Below are positions 1 to 9,800 of a DNA stretch of 64,000 nucleotides, piece after piece (the stretch's first letter is position 1; each line of letters begins with the position of its first letter). This DNA is from Vicingaceae bacterium (GTDB taxonomy: Bacteria > Bacteroidota > Bacteroidia > Flavobacteriales_E > Vicingaceae), in the NCBI GenBank assembly GCA_026003395.1, contig BPHE01000001.1, positions 173,477-237,476 of the forward strand. Direction: 5' to 3'. The notes below the pieces were generated by a model. The model saw nothing but the letters and a program-made list of their open reading frames with translations, made no database searches and was not told the origin of the DNA. Both the position numbers and the translations under genes were made by a program.

Positions 1-203
1 AAGAAGCATGGCCTTTGGCTTCGATATCAGCCGAAATTGCTTATATGGTACAAAAAGAGGCTTTTGATTATTTGGATGCACCAATCAGAAGAGTAACATC
101 CGAAGATGTACCTATGAGCTATGCACCCACGCTCGTGGAAGCCACTCTGCCCAGTCCTGAAAAGGTAATCAAAGCAGTAAAATCGGTGTTGTATATGTTA
201 TAA
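1..203 (+). CDS. pdhB: Pyruvate dehydrogenase E1 component, beta subunit (3' end only)
   Basis: This is the C-terminal part of a thiamine-diphosphate-dependent 2-oxoacid dehydrogenase beta subunit; the gene enters from the left edge. The reading frame is open from base 3 to the stop at 201-203. The visible residues include PLASISAEIAY, then FDYLDAPIRRVTSEDVPMSYAP, the usual end of the transketolase C-terminal domain in PdhB, where the beta chain contacts its partner and the E2 core. In the cell it would decarboxylate pyruvate with the alpha subunit to feed acetyl-CoA to the TCA cycle. A branched-chain 2-oxoacid dehydrogenase beta chain is similar, but the VTSEDVPMSYAP stretch favours pyruvate dehydrogenase. 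The TTG at 15 is internal, not a start. Confidence 0.85.
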   Translation, partial: EAWPLASISAEIAYMVQKEAFDYLDAPIRRVTSEDVPMSYAPTLVEATLPSPEKVIKAVKSVLYML

Positions 204-219
204 TTAGTCGGATTTTTAA

Positions 220-990
220 ATGATAACAAAAGAAAACATAGTTAAAGATTGGCTGCCCAGATATACAGGTCGTCCGCTCAATCAATTCGGCCAGTATATT
301 CTATTGACTAATTTTAATAACTATGTTGAAATTTTCAGCCAATTGACCGGAGCAGAAATTCTTGGACGCGACAAGGCCATGCCCAATGCCACAGCCGAAA
401 ATATTACCATCATCAATTTTGGCATGGGTAGTGCCAATGCTGCTACCATCATGGATTTGCTTTCTGCTGTAGAAGTGAAGGCCTGTCTTTTTTTGGGAAA
501 GTGTGGCGGATTGAAAAAGAAAAACAAAATTGGAGATTATATTTTACCCATCGCTGCCATTCGTGGTGAAGGTACATCAGGAGATTATTTCCCTCCCGAA
601 GTACCCGCATTGCCGGCCTTTACGCTCCAACGTGCCGTTTCTACAACGATTCGAAATTATGAGCGAGATTATTGGACTGGCACCGTCTATACCACCAACC
701 GACGTGTATGGGAACACGACGAATCTTTTAAAGAATATCTTCGAAAAATACGTGCCATGGCCATTGATATGGAAACGGCCACACTCTTTTCAGTAGGTTT
801 TTTCAACAAAATTCCTACCGGTGCTCTATTGTTGGTATCGGATCAACCCATGATTGCTTCAGGTATTAAAACATCAGAAAGCGATAAAAAAGTTACCCAA
901 CAATATGTTGAAGAACATATTAAAATAGGTTTGGATTCGTTGAGAGAAATTAGAGACAATGGTATGAGTGTCCGCCATTTGTTATTTTAA
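220..990 (+). CDS. amn: AMP nucleosidase (short Bacteroidota form)
   Basis: The 256-residue protein belongs to the nucleoside phosphorylase superfamily. The fold's landmarks are visible: INFGMGSANAATI near residues 65-77 (substrate pocket glycine turn), FLGKCGGL near 91-98, AIDMETATLF at 181-190 (the ribose-binding Met-Glu of the family) and VSDQP at 206-210. The short AMP nucleosidase of Bacteroidota has this length and these motifs; it cleaves AMP to adenine and ribose 5-phosphate and so sets the AMP level. It lacks the extra N-terminal domain of the enterobacterial enzyme. The ATG lies 16 bases after pdhB and the stop is 3 bases before holA, so it probably shares their transcript. A purine or futalosine nucleosidase is the main alternative. 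Confidence 0.85.
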   Translation: MITKENIVKDWLPRYTGRPLNQFGQYILLTNFNNYVEIFSQLTGAEILGRDKAMPNATAENITIINFGMGSANAATIMDLLSAVEVKACLFLGKCGGLKKKNKIGDYILPIAAIRGEGTSGDYFPPEVPALPAFTLQRAVSTTIRNYERDYWTGTVYTTNRRVWEHDESFKEYLRKIRAMAIDMETATLFSVGFFNKIPTGALLLVSDQPMIASGIKTSESDKKVTQQYVEEHIKIGLDSLREIRDNGMSVRHLLF

Positions 991-993
991 GGT

Positions 994-2001
994 ATGTCCG
1001 AAAAAGAACTTCTACAAGCTATCAAAAACAGGAATCTCAAACCTGTCTATTTATTCTATGGCGACGAACCGTTTTTTATTGACCAATATACCGGTTTATT
1101 TGAAAAAAATTTCCTGACCGAAGAAGAAAAATCTTTCAACTATACTGTTTTGTATGGCTATGAAACCGACATGTATCAAGTTACAGGCGAATGCCGCAGA
1201 TATCCTTTGATGGGATCACATTCTTTGGTCATTGTCAAAGAAGCTCAAAAAATTAAAGATTGGACAGCATTAGAGAAATATTTGGAAAATCCGCTTGACT
1301 CCACTGTTTTGGTTTTGGCATACAAAGAAGGGGCTCCTGACAGGCGAAAAACTTTCTTCAAAGCAATCGAAAAGAAAGGTTTGGCCATTGAATTTAAAAA
1401 GTTATATGACAATCAGTTGCCAGATTGGATCAAAAAATATGTCTCCGGCAAAGGATACCGTATAGATGACAAAACGTCTGTTTGGTTGGCTGAAATGATT
1501 GGGAATGATTTGAGAAAACTTACCAATACGCTCGAACAAATATTTCTTTTATCAGGTCCGGATCAACCATTGACCATCGATTTTTTGTCCTTGCATATTG
1601 GTATCAGTAAAGATTTTAATGTTTTTGAGTTGATTGATGCCATTGGGTCGAGAAACATAGCGAAAGCTACTTTGATAGTCAATTATCTTGGACAACACAG
1701 CAAAGAAAACCCATTTATCATGATTAACAGCATGATTTTCCGCTTTTTTCAGCAATTGCTCATTTATCACCAGGGATTAAAACTAAAATGGGACAATAAA
1801 ATTATGTCTCAAAAAACGGGTCTTCATTTTTATCATCTAAAAAAAATGCCCATGGTGACAAAAAATTTCAAACTTGAACAAGCAATGGCTGCTATTGAAA
1901 TTTGTGCACAAATGGATGCCAAGAGTAAAGGGATCAACGCACCGGCCATTGACGATGCTTCTTTGTTAAAAGAATTGATTTTTAAAATTTTAAGTTTATG
2001 A
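994..2001 (+). CDS. holA: DNA polymerase III subunit delta
   Basis: At 335 residues this matches HolA, the clamp-loader subunit that opens the beta sliding clamp. The N-terminal signature PVYLFYGDEPFFIDQ (about residues 17-31) is typical, followed by a RecA-like domain without a working Walker A motif, then a helical middle (KLTNTLEQIFLLSG near 170) and the C-terminal oligomerisation helices (ISKDFNVFELIDAIGSRN, the usual HolA collar region). It starts 3 bases after the AMP nucleosidase stop and overlaps the next gene by 4 bases (ATGA), so translation is probably coupled. Family assignment is firm; interaction roles are taken from the family. Confidence 0.93.
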   Translation: MSEKELLQAIKNRNLKPVYLFYGDEPFFIDQYTGLFEKNFLTEEEKSFNYTVLYGYETDMYQVTGECRRYPLMGSHSLVIVKEAQKIKDWTALEKYLENPLDSTVLVLAYKEGAPDRRKTFFKAIEKKGLAIEFKKLYDNQLPDWIKKYVSGKGYRIDDKTSVWLAEMIGNDLRKLTNTLEQIFLLSGPDQPLTIDFLSLHIGISKDFNVFELIDAIGSRNIAKATLIVNYLGQHSKENPFIMINSMIFRFFQQLLIYHQGLKLKWDNKIMSQKTGLHFYHLKKMPMVTKNFKLEQAMAAIEICAQMDAKSKGINAPAIDDASLLKELIFKILSL

Positions 2002-2411
2002 AATATTGGCTCGTTAAATCAGAACCCGGGGCCTATTCCTGGGACACATTTGTGAAAGATAAAAAAACCAACTGGGATGGTGTGAGAAATTATCAGGCAA
2101 GAAATAATCTCAAAGCTATGAAAAAGGGTGACCTTGTGTTGTTTTATCACAGTGTCAAAGACAAAAAAGTGGTGGGTATAGCACGGGTCACTAAAGAATA
2201 TTTTCCCGACCCCACAGCCGATAAAGGAGATTGGGTTGCCGTAGAATTAGAGCCGGTCAAACAGCTTAAAGATCCGGTTGATTTGGAACAAATAAAGTCA
2301 ACGGATGAATTAAAAAACATCCCTTTAATCAAACAAAGCCGCCTCTCTGTCATGCCTCTTACCAAGGATGAATTTTTTAAAATACTGGAAATGGCAAATA
2401 CCCAATTATAG
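1998..2411 (+). CDS. EVE domain-containing protein (PUA-like fold)
   Basis: This 137-residue protein is a single EVE domain. The start MKYWLVKSEPGAYSWDTF is almost the family consensus, and WDGVRNYQARNNL (about residues 26-38) carries the conserved residues of the pocket thought to bind modified bases. It then has GDLVLFYHS and a PUA-like beta barrel. EVE proteins resemble human thymocyte nuclear protein 1 and are proposed readers of modified nucleic acid bases; the substrate here is unknown. Its ATG overlaps the holA stop by 4 bases, making it the last gene of the pdhB-amn-holA run. The next 76 bases separate it from a convergent gene. Confidence 0.9.
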   Translation: MKYWLVKSEPGAYSWDTFVKDKKTNWDGVRNYQARNNLKAMKKGDLVLFYHSVKDKKVVGIARVTKEYFPDPTADKGDWVAVELEPVKQLKDPVDLEQIKSTDELKNIPLIKQSRLSVMPLTKDEFFKILEMANTQL

Positions 2412-2487
2412 TAAATCTATCTGCACAGAGATTTAATTCAATAAATACACATTGTTCTTCTTTTCTTGTTTTTATTTTATCAATGGC

Positions 2488-3312
2488 TTACTTGAGAGGT
2501 ATGCTCAGCATTGCCGTATTTACATGCATGGCCAATTGTTTGGTAAATGAAGTGGAAAATAATTTTTGAATGAAGTTTCTTTTTTTATGCAATGTTACCA
2601 ATAAATGTATATCATGCTCTGAGAGATAATCCAGAATGGCTTCTTCGGTTTTCTCATTTTTTTCCGACGACTGATAAATTTCAATATGACCGGGCAAATA
2701 TTTCCGAAGTTCGCCTGCAACATCATCAAGATCTAGATGCAATGGATCTTTGCTATTTTCAATATGTATAAGATGTAGTTTACTATTGAATTTTTCTACC
2801 AAATATGCCAATAATTTTGAGGCATCTTCCGGAATCTGATTTTGATTGACAGCCAAAGCAATGGATGTTGGAGCAATGATGGGTGCTTTTTCGGGAATGA
2901 CAAATACGGGTAAATGAACATTTTGAATGACAGAAGAAGCGGTGCTTCCCAATAATACTTCTTTCAATCCCGAAGCCCCGGTAGTTCCCATGACAATAAA
3001 ATCATATTGATATTCTTTATTTAATGCTTGAATATTAGAAGATATATTTCCGGCTTCAATAAAAAACCTGAATTGAGGATGCAAAATGCGGTATTTTGTA
3101 GTCAAATTATCAATTAATTCTTTCATATCTTCCTCCCTACTTTGTTTAATCACTTCATGCATAGAAATCAAAGAACCTCCATTGGTGGGAGGAATATCAT
3201 ACACATTCAAAAGATGAAATTCGGGAGATTCATTTCCAAACAAAAGCAAAGCATATTCAATGGCATGCAATGAAGCTTCAGAAAAGTCGGTTGGTAATAA
3301 GATATGTAGCAT
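2488..3312 (-). CDS. Universal stress protein, tandem UspA domains
   Basis: The protein holds two Usp domains. The first begins MLHILLPTDFSEASLHAIEY and ends with MGTTGASGLKEVLLGSTASS, which fits the G-2x-G-9x-G-S/T nucleotide-binding motif, so this half probably binds ATP. The second half (from about residue 145) keeps the fold but its end, LVTLHKKRNFIQ..., lacks that motif. I place the start at 3312 (274 residues) because the next upstream ATG (3336) adds eight residues unlike the family and because the perfect palindrome at 3315-3332 would then lie just upstream. Tandem Usp proteins are induced by starvation, low oxygen or respiratory stress in other bacteria. It lies downstream of, and in the same direction as, a CRP-type regulator. 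Confidence 0.88.
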   Translation of the reverse strand: MLHILLPTDFSEASLHAIEYALLLFGNESPEFHLLNVYDIPPTNGGSLISMHEVIKQSREEDMKELIDNLTTKYRILHPQFRFFIEAGNISSNIQALNKEYQYDFIVMGTTGASGLKEVLLGSTASSVIQNVHLPVFVIPEKAPIIAPTSIALAVNQNQIPEDASKLLAYLVEKFNSKLHLIHIENSKDPLHLDLDDVAGELRKYLPGHIEIYQSSEKNEKTEEAILDYLSEHDIHLLVTLHKKRNFIQKLFSTSFTKQLAMHVNTAMLSIPLK

Positions 3313-3314
3313 AA

Positions 3315-3332
3315 TTGTAAATTTATTTACAA
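3315..3332. promoter_or_regulatory. Perfect palindrome next to the Usp start codon, candidate operator
   Basis: TTGTAAAT-TT-ATTTACAA is an 18-base perfect inverted repeat with 8-base arms. It begins 2 bases upstream of the proposed Usp ATG and lies within the 82-base gap below the CRP-type regulator gene. Dyads of this size are usual for CRP/FNR-family dimers, so it may be the target of the neighbouring regulator. That link is inference; an AT-rich genome will also produce such dyads by chance. Confidence 0.35.
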
Positions 3333-3394
3333 ACATAAAGAGGATGGCGCAGAAAAAAAATGACTTTTGTCATACTTAGACAAAAAAGTGATAT

Positions 3395-4432
3395 TTAAAA
3401 AGGTAAATTTTTGAGTTTTTCCGGTTGTAATAAAGTGATGGTGCTTCCTTTGGATTTAATATAACCATCTTTGTTGAATTCCGACAATATTCGGATTGCG
3501 GTCTCTACGGCGGTTCCGGCCATTGCTGCAAGGTCCTGACGCGAAGCTTTGAATGTATTGGATTGTTGAATTTTTGCTAATTCCAATAAGGCAATGGCGA
3601 TTCTTTTTCTCACACTTTGGTATGCAAGTTCTATCAATTTTTTTTCTTTTTCTTGTGACTGACCGGCCAATAATTTTATAAATTCTTCGGCAATATGGGC
3701 GTTTTTGTTTAACAACTGATAAAATTCATCTGAAGGAATCAACACTACTTCAGAATCTTCCAATGCCACGGCCTCGTTAGTGTGTGGTTGTTGTAATATC
3801 AAATCCACATACCCGATAAATTCCCCGGATTGATAGATATGAGTGATTAGCTCCTTTCCATCCTCGGCCAATTTGCTTTCTTTAATTTTCCCTTTTTTTA
3901 ACAAATATAGAAAATATGCAGGATCCCCCTGTTGAAATAATGTTTCTTTGGTTTTAAGGTGACGAATTCTTCGATTTTCAGGTTGTTTTAAAGTTTTTTC
4001 AACACTGATTTCGGAAAGCCATTTTTCAATAGTATTCAATTTTTTTTCTACCCATTGATAAATGGAATTCTTTTTCTCTATACGTTTTTTTAACGCTTCC
4101 ACCAAATCTTTTTCTTCAAATGGCTTAGTGATATAATCGTCAGCGCCAAGATTCATCCCCTTCCGCACATCTTGTTTGTCTGATTTTGCGGTTAAAAAAA
4201 TAAATGGGATATGTTTTAAGTTTTCATTTTTCTGCAATTCTGCATAAATGGTATACCCATCGATTTTCGGCATCATGATATCACAGACAATGGCATCGGG
4301 ATTAATCATTTCCAGTTGTTTCAAAGCTTCCCTCCCGTCCGAAAAGGGATATACCTCAAAATCATTCAATTCGAGAATCTCCGCAATGTTTTCCAACATG
4401 TCTTTGTTGTCTTCAATCACGACCACCCTCAT
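3395..4432 (-). CDS. Response regulator fused to CRP/FNR-type DNA-binding module
   Basis: Three parts are visible in 345 residues. Residues 1-120 are a receiver domain with the acidic pair E7-D8, phosphoacceptor D51 (CDIMMPKIDGY), T81 and K103 (ITKPFEE). Residues about 155-265 are a cyclic-nucleotide-binding-type beta roll (FQQGDPAYFLYLLKKGKI, then GEFIGYVDLI). Residues about 270-345 are a winged helix of the CRP type, with SRQDLAAMAGTAVETAIRIL as the recognition region. It should therefore be a transcription factor controlled by phosphorylation, perhaps also by a small ligand; no FNR-type cysteines appear in the beta roll. Its start lies inside the 3' end of the YfhO gene (20-base overlap), and a Usp gene follows. 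No histidine kinase is nearby. Confidence 0.9.
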   Translation of the reverse strand: MRVVVIEDNKDMLENIAEILELNDFEVYPFSDGREALKQLEMINPDAIVCDIMMPKIDGYTIYAELQKNENLKHIPFIFLTAKSDKQDVRKGMNLGADDYITKPFEEKDLVEALKKRIEKKNSIYQWVEKKLNTIEKWLSEISVEKTLKQPENRRIRHLKTKETLFQQGDPAYFLYLLKKGKIKESKLAEDGKELITHIYQSGEFIGYVDLILQQPHTNEAVALEDSEVVLIPSDEFYQLLNKNAHIAEEFIKLLAGQSQEKEKKLIELAYQSVRKRIAIALLELAKIQQSNTFKASRQDLAAMAGTAVETAIRILSEFNKDGYIKSKGSTITLLQPEKLKNLPF

Positions 4433-6875
4433 GTGACCAATCTTTTTTATACATCATAAATAATGTCCCTAAAATCATCACAAACCATAGTATGCTGCCA
4501 AACATTGATATTTTCTCTCCAAGATAATACGTATCCGGTTTAAATTCAAATACAATTGTATGATTGCCGGCAGGAATGTTCATCGCTCGCAATACATAGT
4601 TTGCACGGAAATAATCTGCCGGTTTTCCGTCGATATATGCTTTCCATCCTTTATCATAGTAAATCTCCGAAAACACCACCAATTGGTCTGTATTCGACTG
4701 AAAACGATAAACCAAACTATCCGGCGCATAGTAAACCAGACGGATAAAATCACTTTCCTGAGGTTTTCCGGCAACAGGATTAAATGACTTGAACCTCTCA
4801 TCTATTATGGCGGTTATGGCCGGATCAAAATTATTTAATGCATCAATCTCTTCATCGGCATTTTTGACCCAATGCACATCAGAAACCATCCACGCATTAC
4901 CTAATGCCTCAGGATTTCTAACTGCTTTTGGTTGGCGTTGGTTATCAGGCAATATGAAGTAGCGTGTGTTCAACATATTAACTACCTTTTTGTTTTGTTT
5001 GCTCAGATGATATTCAATCAATTCTTGATACCTTTTTAATTTAGCCCCGTGATAACCACCTATACTTCTGTGATAATAAGAGGTAGATGCATCATTAAAA
5101 GTATTGACAGCAAGGTTAAACACCCGGTAATGCAATGTGGTATCCTGCAAAATTTCGGCATCGGCTTGTGTCATCGGAAATGGTTGATCGTAAATTTTTT
5201 TGCTTACAAAATCGTCTTTATTCAAATATCGTTGATTAATGCTCCACATATCTACCAATACCAAAATTCCTATAACCGACAATGTAACAGTTTGATTAAT
5301 TTTTTTCTTCAGAAACATCAAGATGATTATCAATGCTGTGGCGCTGTAAAATAAACTTCTTAACACATCCGACTTAAAAATCTCCATCCTTGCCGTTTTT
5401 AATCCCTCCAAAAAAATAGGCACTTCGGATTGAGGCAACCCCGCATTAACCAGCATCTGCGAAAGATTTTCATATTCCCCGGTTTTAAAAAAATCTGTAA
5501 ATATCGATGGCATCAACCACATTACGGCACATATTCCCGGTGCCACAAGCCCGGCATACAGAAGTCGTTTAAAGTTTTTACCCTCTGCCCATCGTGTATG
5601 ATTTGTCATGATTTGATGCAATGCAAGCATTGCCATAAGTGGAAATGTCAACTCAACAATTACAAGAGTCATCGAAACAGCCCTGAATTTATTGTAAAGA
5701 GGGAAATGATCGAGCATCCATTCGTTGAATGCAGGAAAATTTTTCCCCCAGGCAAGCATCATGGCAAAAACCGACACCGCCACAATCCAAATTGTAAAAC
5801 GTTTGGGAACAACAACCAATCCGGTAAAAAACAACAACACGATAATGGCGCCCACATACACAGGACCCGATGTAAAGGGCTGATCCCCCCAATATTGGTC
5901 CATCTGACCAATATATTGACGATATTGCGGTGGATCGACTTTATCAAGCACATGCCTATGGTTTTGTGCTATCATACCGGACCCTCCACCAACAACATTT
6001 GGCACCAACAACGAAAATGTTTCATTTATGCCATAACTCCATTGCATCGCATAATCCTTATCCAAACCGGATGTTTTCACCTCTTTATTTTTGGTTAATT
6101 CGGATTTACCTCTGGTTGTATATTCTCCGTATTCTTTTGTCAACAACAAATTTGTGGCATTAGGCAAGACACAAACAAGAGCCAGAAAAATTGCCCAAAG
6201 TGATTGCAAGGTAAATTTTTTGATTTCGCCGGATTTAAAATGAAAATATAGCTCTGACAATCCATAGGCCAATAAAACGAAACCAAGATAGTATGTAATT
6301 TGCACATGATTCGAAGCGATCTCCAATGCAGTTCCAATCAATAACCACAATGTCCCGATGAAAATCCTTTTTTGATAAAGATAGACCATTCCGGCCATTA
6401 CCCAAGGCATAAAAGCCATGGCAAATGTTTTGGATGTATGTCCGGCTTCAATGACAATGAAAAAGTAAGAGCCAAAAGCATAGGCAAATGACCCGATAAT
6501 GGCTAAAACCGGATGCATACCGAGTGCTGTCAACAGTATATAAAATCCTATCATAGCCATAAATACCACATCTACAGGATAATTGAAAATTTCGTTAATG
6601 GTCAATCGCAGGGAGTTTGGCCAATTATATTTGTATTTCATATATATTTGATAGGCCGGCATGCCGCTAAACATTGAATTGGTCCATAATGCCAATCGTC
6701 CAATGATTTTTTCGTATTTCACTATTTCCTGCCGCATGCCTGCAGCATTCCGAAGGTCGCCCATATCAATCGTCTTGCCTTTATAAACCGGATGAAAATA
6801 TGCTGCTGTTAATACAAAAAAAAGTATTATGGCTCCAACATGCCATTTTATCTTACTATTGAAAAAATGTTTCAT
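4413..6875 (-). CDS. YfhO family multi-pass membrane protein
   Basis: The 820-residue protein starts with a positively charged N-terminus and a first membrane segment (about residues 10-28), followed by at least ten further hydrophobic segments up to about residue 540. A soluble domain (about 570-780) and one last membrane segment near the C-terminus complete it. The soluble domain contains VFSEIYYDKGWKAYIDGK and AGNHTIVFEFKP, which are typical of the YfhO family. YfhO in Gram-positive bacteria glycosylates lipoteichoic acid, and relatives are GT-C-type glycosyltransferases; in Bacteroidota the acceptor is not known. It follows the peptidase gene by 11 bases and overlaps the regulator, suggesting a three-gene transcript. 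Confidence 0.88.
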   Translation of the reverse strand: MKHFFNSKIKWHVGAIILFFVLTAAYFHPVYKGKTIDMGDLRNAAGMRQEIVKYEKIIGRLALWTNSMFSGMPAYQIYMKYKYNWPNSLRLTINEIFNYPVDVVFMAMIGFYILLTALGMHPVLAIIGSFAYAFGSYFFIVIEAGHTSKTFAMAFMPWVMAGMVYLYQKRIFIGTLWLLIGTALEIASNHVQITYYLGFVLLAYGLSELYFHFKSGEIKKFTLQSLWAIFLALVCVLPNATNLLLTKEYGEYTTRGKSELTKNKEVKTSGLDKDYAMQWSYGINETFSLLVPNVVGGGSGMIAQNHRHVLDKVDPPQYRQYIGQMDQYWGDQPFTSGPVYVGAIIVLLFFTGLVVVPKRFTIWIVAVSVFAMMLAWGKNFPAFNEWMLDHFPLYNKFRAVSMTLVIVELTFPLMAMLALHQIMTNHTRWAEGKNFKRLLYAGLVAPGICAVMWLMPSIFTDFFKTGEYENLSQMLVNAGLPQSEVPIFLEGLKTARMEIFKSDVLRSLFYSATALIIILMFLKKKINQTVTLSVIGILVLVDMWSINQRYLNKDDFVSKKIYDQPFPMTQADAEILQDTTLHYRVFNLAVNTFNDASTSYYHRSIGGYHGAKLKRYQELIEYHLSKQNKKVVNMLNTRYFILPDNQRQPKAVRNPEALGNAWMVSDVHWVKNADEEIDALNNFDPAITAIIDERFKSFNPVAGKPQESDFIRLVYYAPDSLVYRFQSNTDQLVVFSEIYYDKGWKAYIDGKPADYFRANYVLRAMNIPAGNHTIVFEFKPDTYYLGEKISMFGSILWFVMILGTLFMMYKKDWSHEGGRD

Positions 6876-6886
6876 CGTTATTTATT

Positions 6887-9800
6887 TTAAAAAGATTTAT
6901 TGATTGATATTAACCAACGAAAAGCAAAATAATCTTCACCGGCAGGCGGCCTGTTCAAAAACAATGGAAAATCGGCCCGAATGGTAAGAGGAGAGGGTTT
7001 CTCAAATTGCCACCATTTTTTGATGGTCAATGTCATACCCGGCCCTGCATCCATTCTTGGAAGGAAATTGTTGTCAAATTTCCATTGGTCATTGATAAAT
7101 CCGGCATCATAAAACAAATACATATCAATATCCATCCATCCGGACAGTTTTTTAAATTTTAGAGGAATCAATTTGTCAAATTCAAGTTCGGTAGAAAATG
7201 AAGCACCTGATTTTCCTCTGTAGGTCAATACTATTGTATCTCCCTTGTTTTCAGGTGCAACGTAATTATTATATCCACGCAGGTTCAAACCTCCTCCTGC
7301 TTGAAAATGCCCAGTCGTGCTTCCATATTGAGTAAAATCAACCGGTGTAATCATCCTGGAACGGAAAAATTTGTTTTCCATCATTTCTTCAGGATTTGCA
7401 CCTGCAAGGTATAACGAGGACTCCAGGGGCGGTGTTCCGGTGCCAACCTGTGCAAAAAATCTTGTCCTCAATTCAATCTTGCCTATATTGTTGTAATTTA
7501 TGGCTGTCAATTGTATTCTGCTGAAATCGTTTTCGGCAAACAGCGAAGGTGTTCTTAATGCCAGTGTAATTTCTCCTTTTCCTTTGAAATATCTGTAGGT
7601 GTGCAGATACTCTAAGTTAAATGAGCTATTGATGGAACTAATGGTCCAATCACCGGGATATAGCAAATATAAATCATTGGCATACCTTGCGTTTCGTTCC
7701 ATCCATTTTTGATATATGTATATTTTGTCTTTTTTTCCCCGATTATAAAAACTAAATCCTGCCTGATGAAGTATCAAACCATCAATCCATCTGGTTTGCA
7801 ATTCAAAAGTTGAGTTTTTGATGAACTTATGAGTATTTGTTTCATATTTAAATATATAGGAAAAAGGATTGTAGTTGTTCCTTTCTCTTGTAATGTCGTA
7901 TTGAGGTGAACCGAAATTAAACCAGGCACTCAAATGAATGCGGTGAAACCGTTCAAAATAGTTGCCATTTACATGAAACCCGGCTTTTACTCCGTCAAAA
8001 GCATTATACCATACATCAGGTCTTGCATAGAAACGGTATTCTTTCCAAACAGGATAGTTATACAACTGATGGTCAAACATCACCTTCATAGGCAATTTCC
8101 GTGAATTGTCCAACAAATTCACATCCGCCAGTATTTTTGATGTATCTATCACCACATTTTTTATTCCTCCGGGAATGCTCACTTTGGCATCATAATAAGG
8201 TTTCAAATTCTTGTGCCATCCTATCCAGCGTGGCAGCACCTGTGCCTTTGTATTTTTCACAAACCATGTGTTGGGAATGTAAAAATCATGTTTACCACCT
8301 TCAAAATCATATACCGTAAATTCTATGGGCATCTGCATCGTGCCTTTACGTTTAAAACGAATAATATATTCGTCAGGAAACTTTCCTTTTTTTATTTTAG
8401 TAATGGCATAATCTATGTATTTTGTAGTTTCCATCCATTGATCAAAAAACCAGTTCAAGTCAACTTTGGTATATTGAATAATGGAGTTTCTGAAGTCCTC
8501 AACATATGGATGACACATTTTCCATTGATTAAAATAGTGTTGCATCGCTTTTAAAAAAAGTGAGTCCCCAAGCACATATTTCAAATTATACAACATTGTA
8601 GCCGTTTTATAATACACATGTCGATACCCTCCACCATGACGTATCGCACCATTGAAGTCATCCGAATGCGTATTCAGCGGCATATCTTCTTCTATCGAAG
8701 CATCTAGCAAATATCCCATCATGGCTTCATTGTAGACAGTCGTTTCAGGTTCTCTAAACCTTGCTTTGTATTGCGAAAATTCCGGAAAATGTTTTACCGT
8801 ATCTCCGTCAATTTCAGTCAACGCCCATGCAGTAAGAAACTGAGTAAACCCTTCATCCAAACATGCCCGATACGTTTCATTGTTTCCCACCATGCCAAAA
8901 AACCAATTATGACCAACCTCATGAGCCAGCAATCCTCTGTATTCCGGATCAAAACCTCCATCAAGTGTCAACATGGGATATTCCATTCCATCTCGGGCAT
9001 CGGCCACAACCATTTTCGGATAGGCATACATACCAAAATCTCTCGAATATACCTCTATGACTTTGGCCGTAAATATAGCGGCATTCTGCCATAAAGCCGC
9101 ATGTGGCTCTTGTGCAAGGGCAATTACCCGCACATGATTCCATCGAACTTCACCAATCCTGTATGTAGGATCAGCCGTAAAAGCAAAATCATGAACATTT
9201 TCTGCATGATAAATCCATGTTTTTCTCTTTGTCGAATCATAAGGAATAATCACAGAAGGTTCTCCTCCCCATTTCTTCCTGAAATTTTTCAGGTCGAGTT
9301 TCATTCGCAAACTGTCAGGCAAAACTTCTTTTTCATTTTGTAAAATGCCGGTAGCTTCCACCACAAAATCGGCTGAAAAATTGAGCCTCACATCAAACGT
9401 CCCAAAATCACCATAAAATTCGTGTCCAAGATGTTGATCGGTCGTCCATCCAAACTTCCTGTCATAAACCGATATTCTCGGATACCAATGAACCCCGTCA
9501 TAATGCTTATATCCCCAGGCATTAAATGTCTTCATTCTCCTCCGTATGTTTCCATAACCATCAAAGTAAGTTTTAAAGTCAATGTCAAACACGATTTCAT
9601 CACCGGGCGGCAATGGCCTCGGTAGATATACCTTCAGCACAGTATTATCCAACTCCGTTTTCACATCCCGATTTTCAACCTTCAAGGCCAAAATCTCTGT
9701 TCCTTTACCTTGCGACTCATAAGGCCCATATTTTGGCAAATTATAATTTCTGCGGTTTAAATCGTCATAATACGATCCGGGCTGAAAAGCATTCTGATAC

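Noticed and set aside
2412..2487. AAATCT...AGATTT dyad between the EVE and Usp genes as terminator
   Set aside because: Six-base AT-rich arms and a 10-base loop; too weak to call.
3337..3394. ACTTTTGTC/GACAAAAAAGT hairpin below the regulator gene as terminator
   Set aside because: Mismatched AT-rich stem; it could equally be part of the Usp promoter region.
5430..6098. 222-residue plus-strand frame inside the YfhO gene
   Set aside because: Cys/His/Asn-rich shadow of a long, well-supported minus-strand membrane protein.
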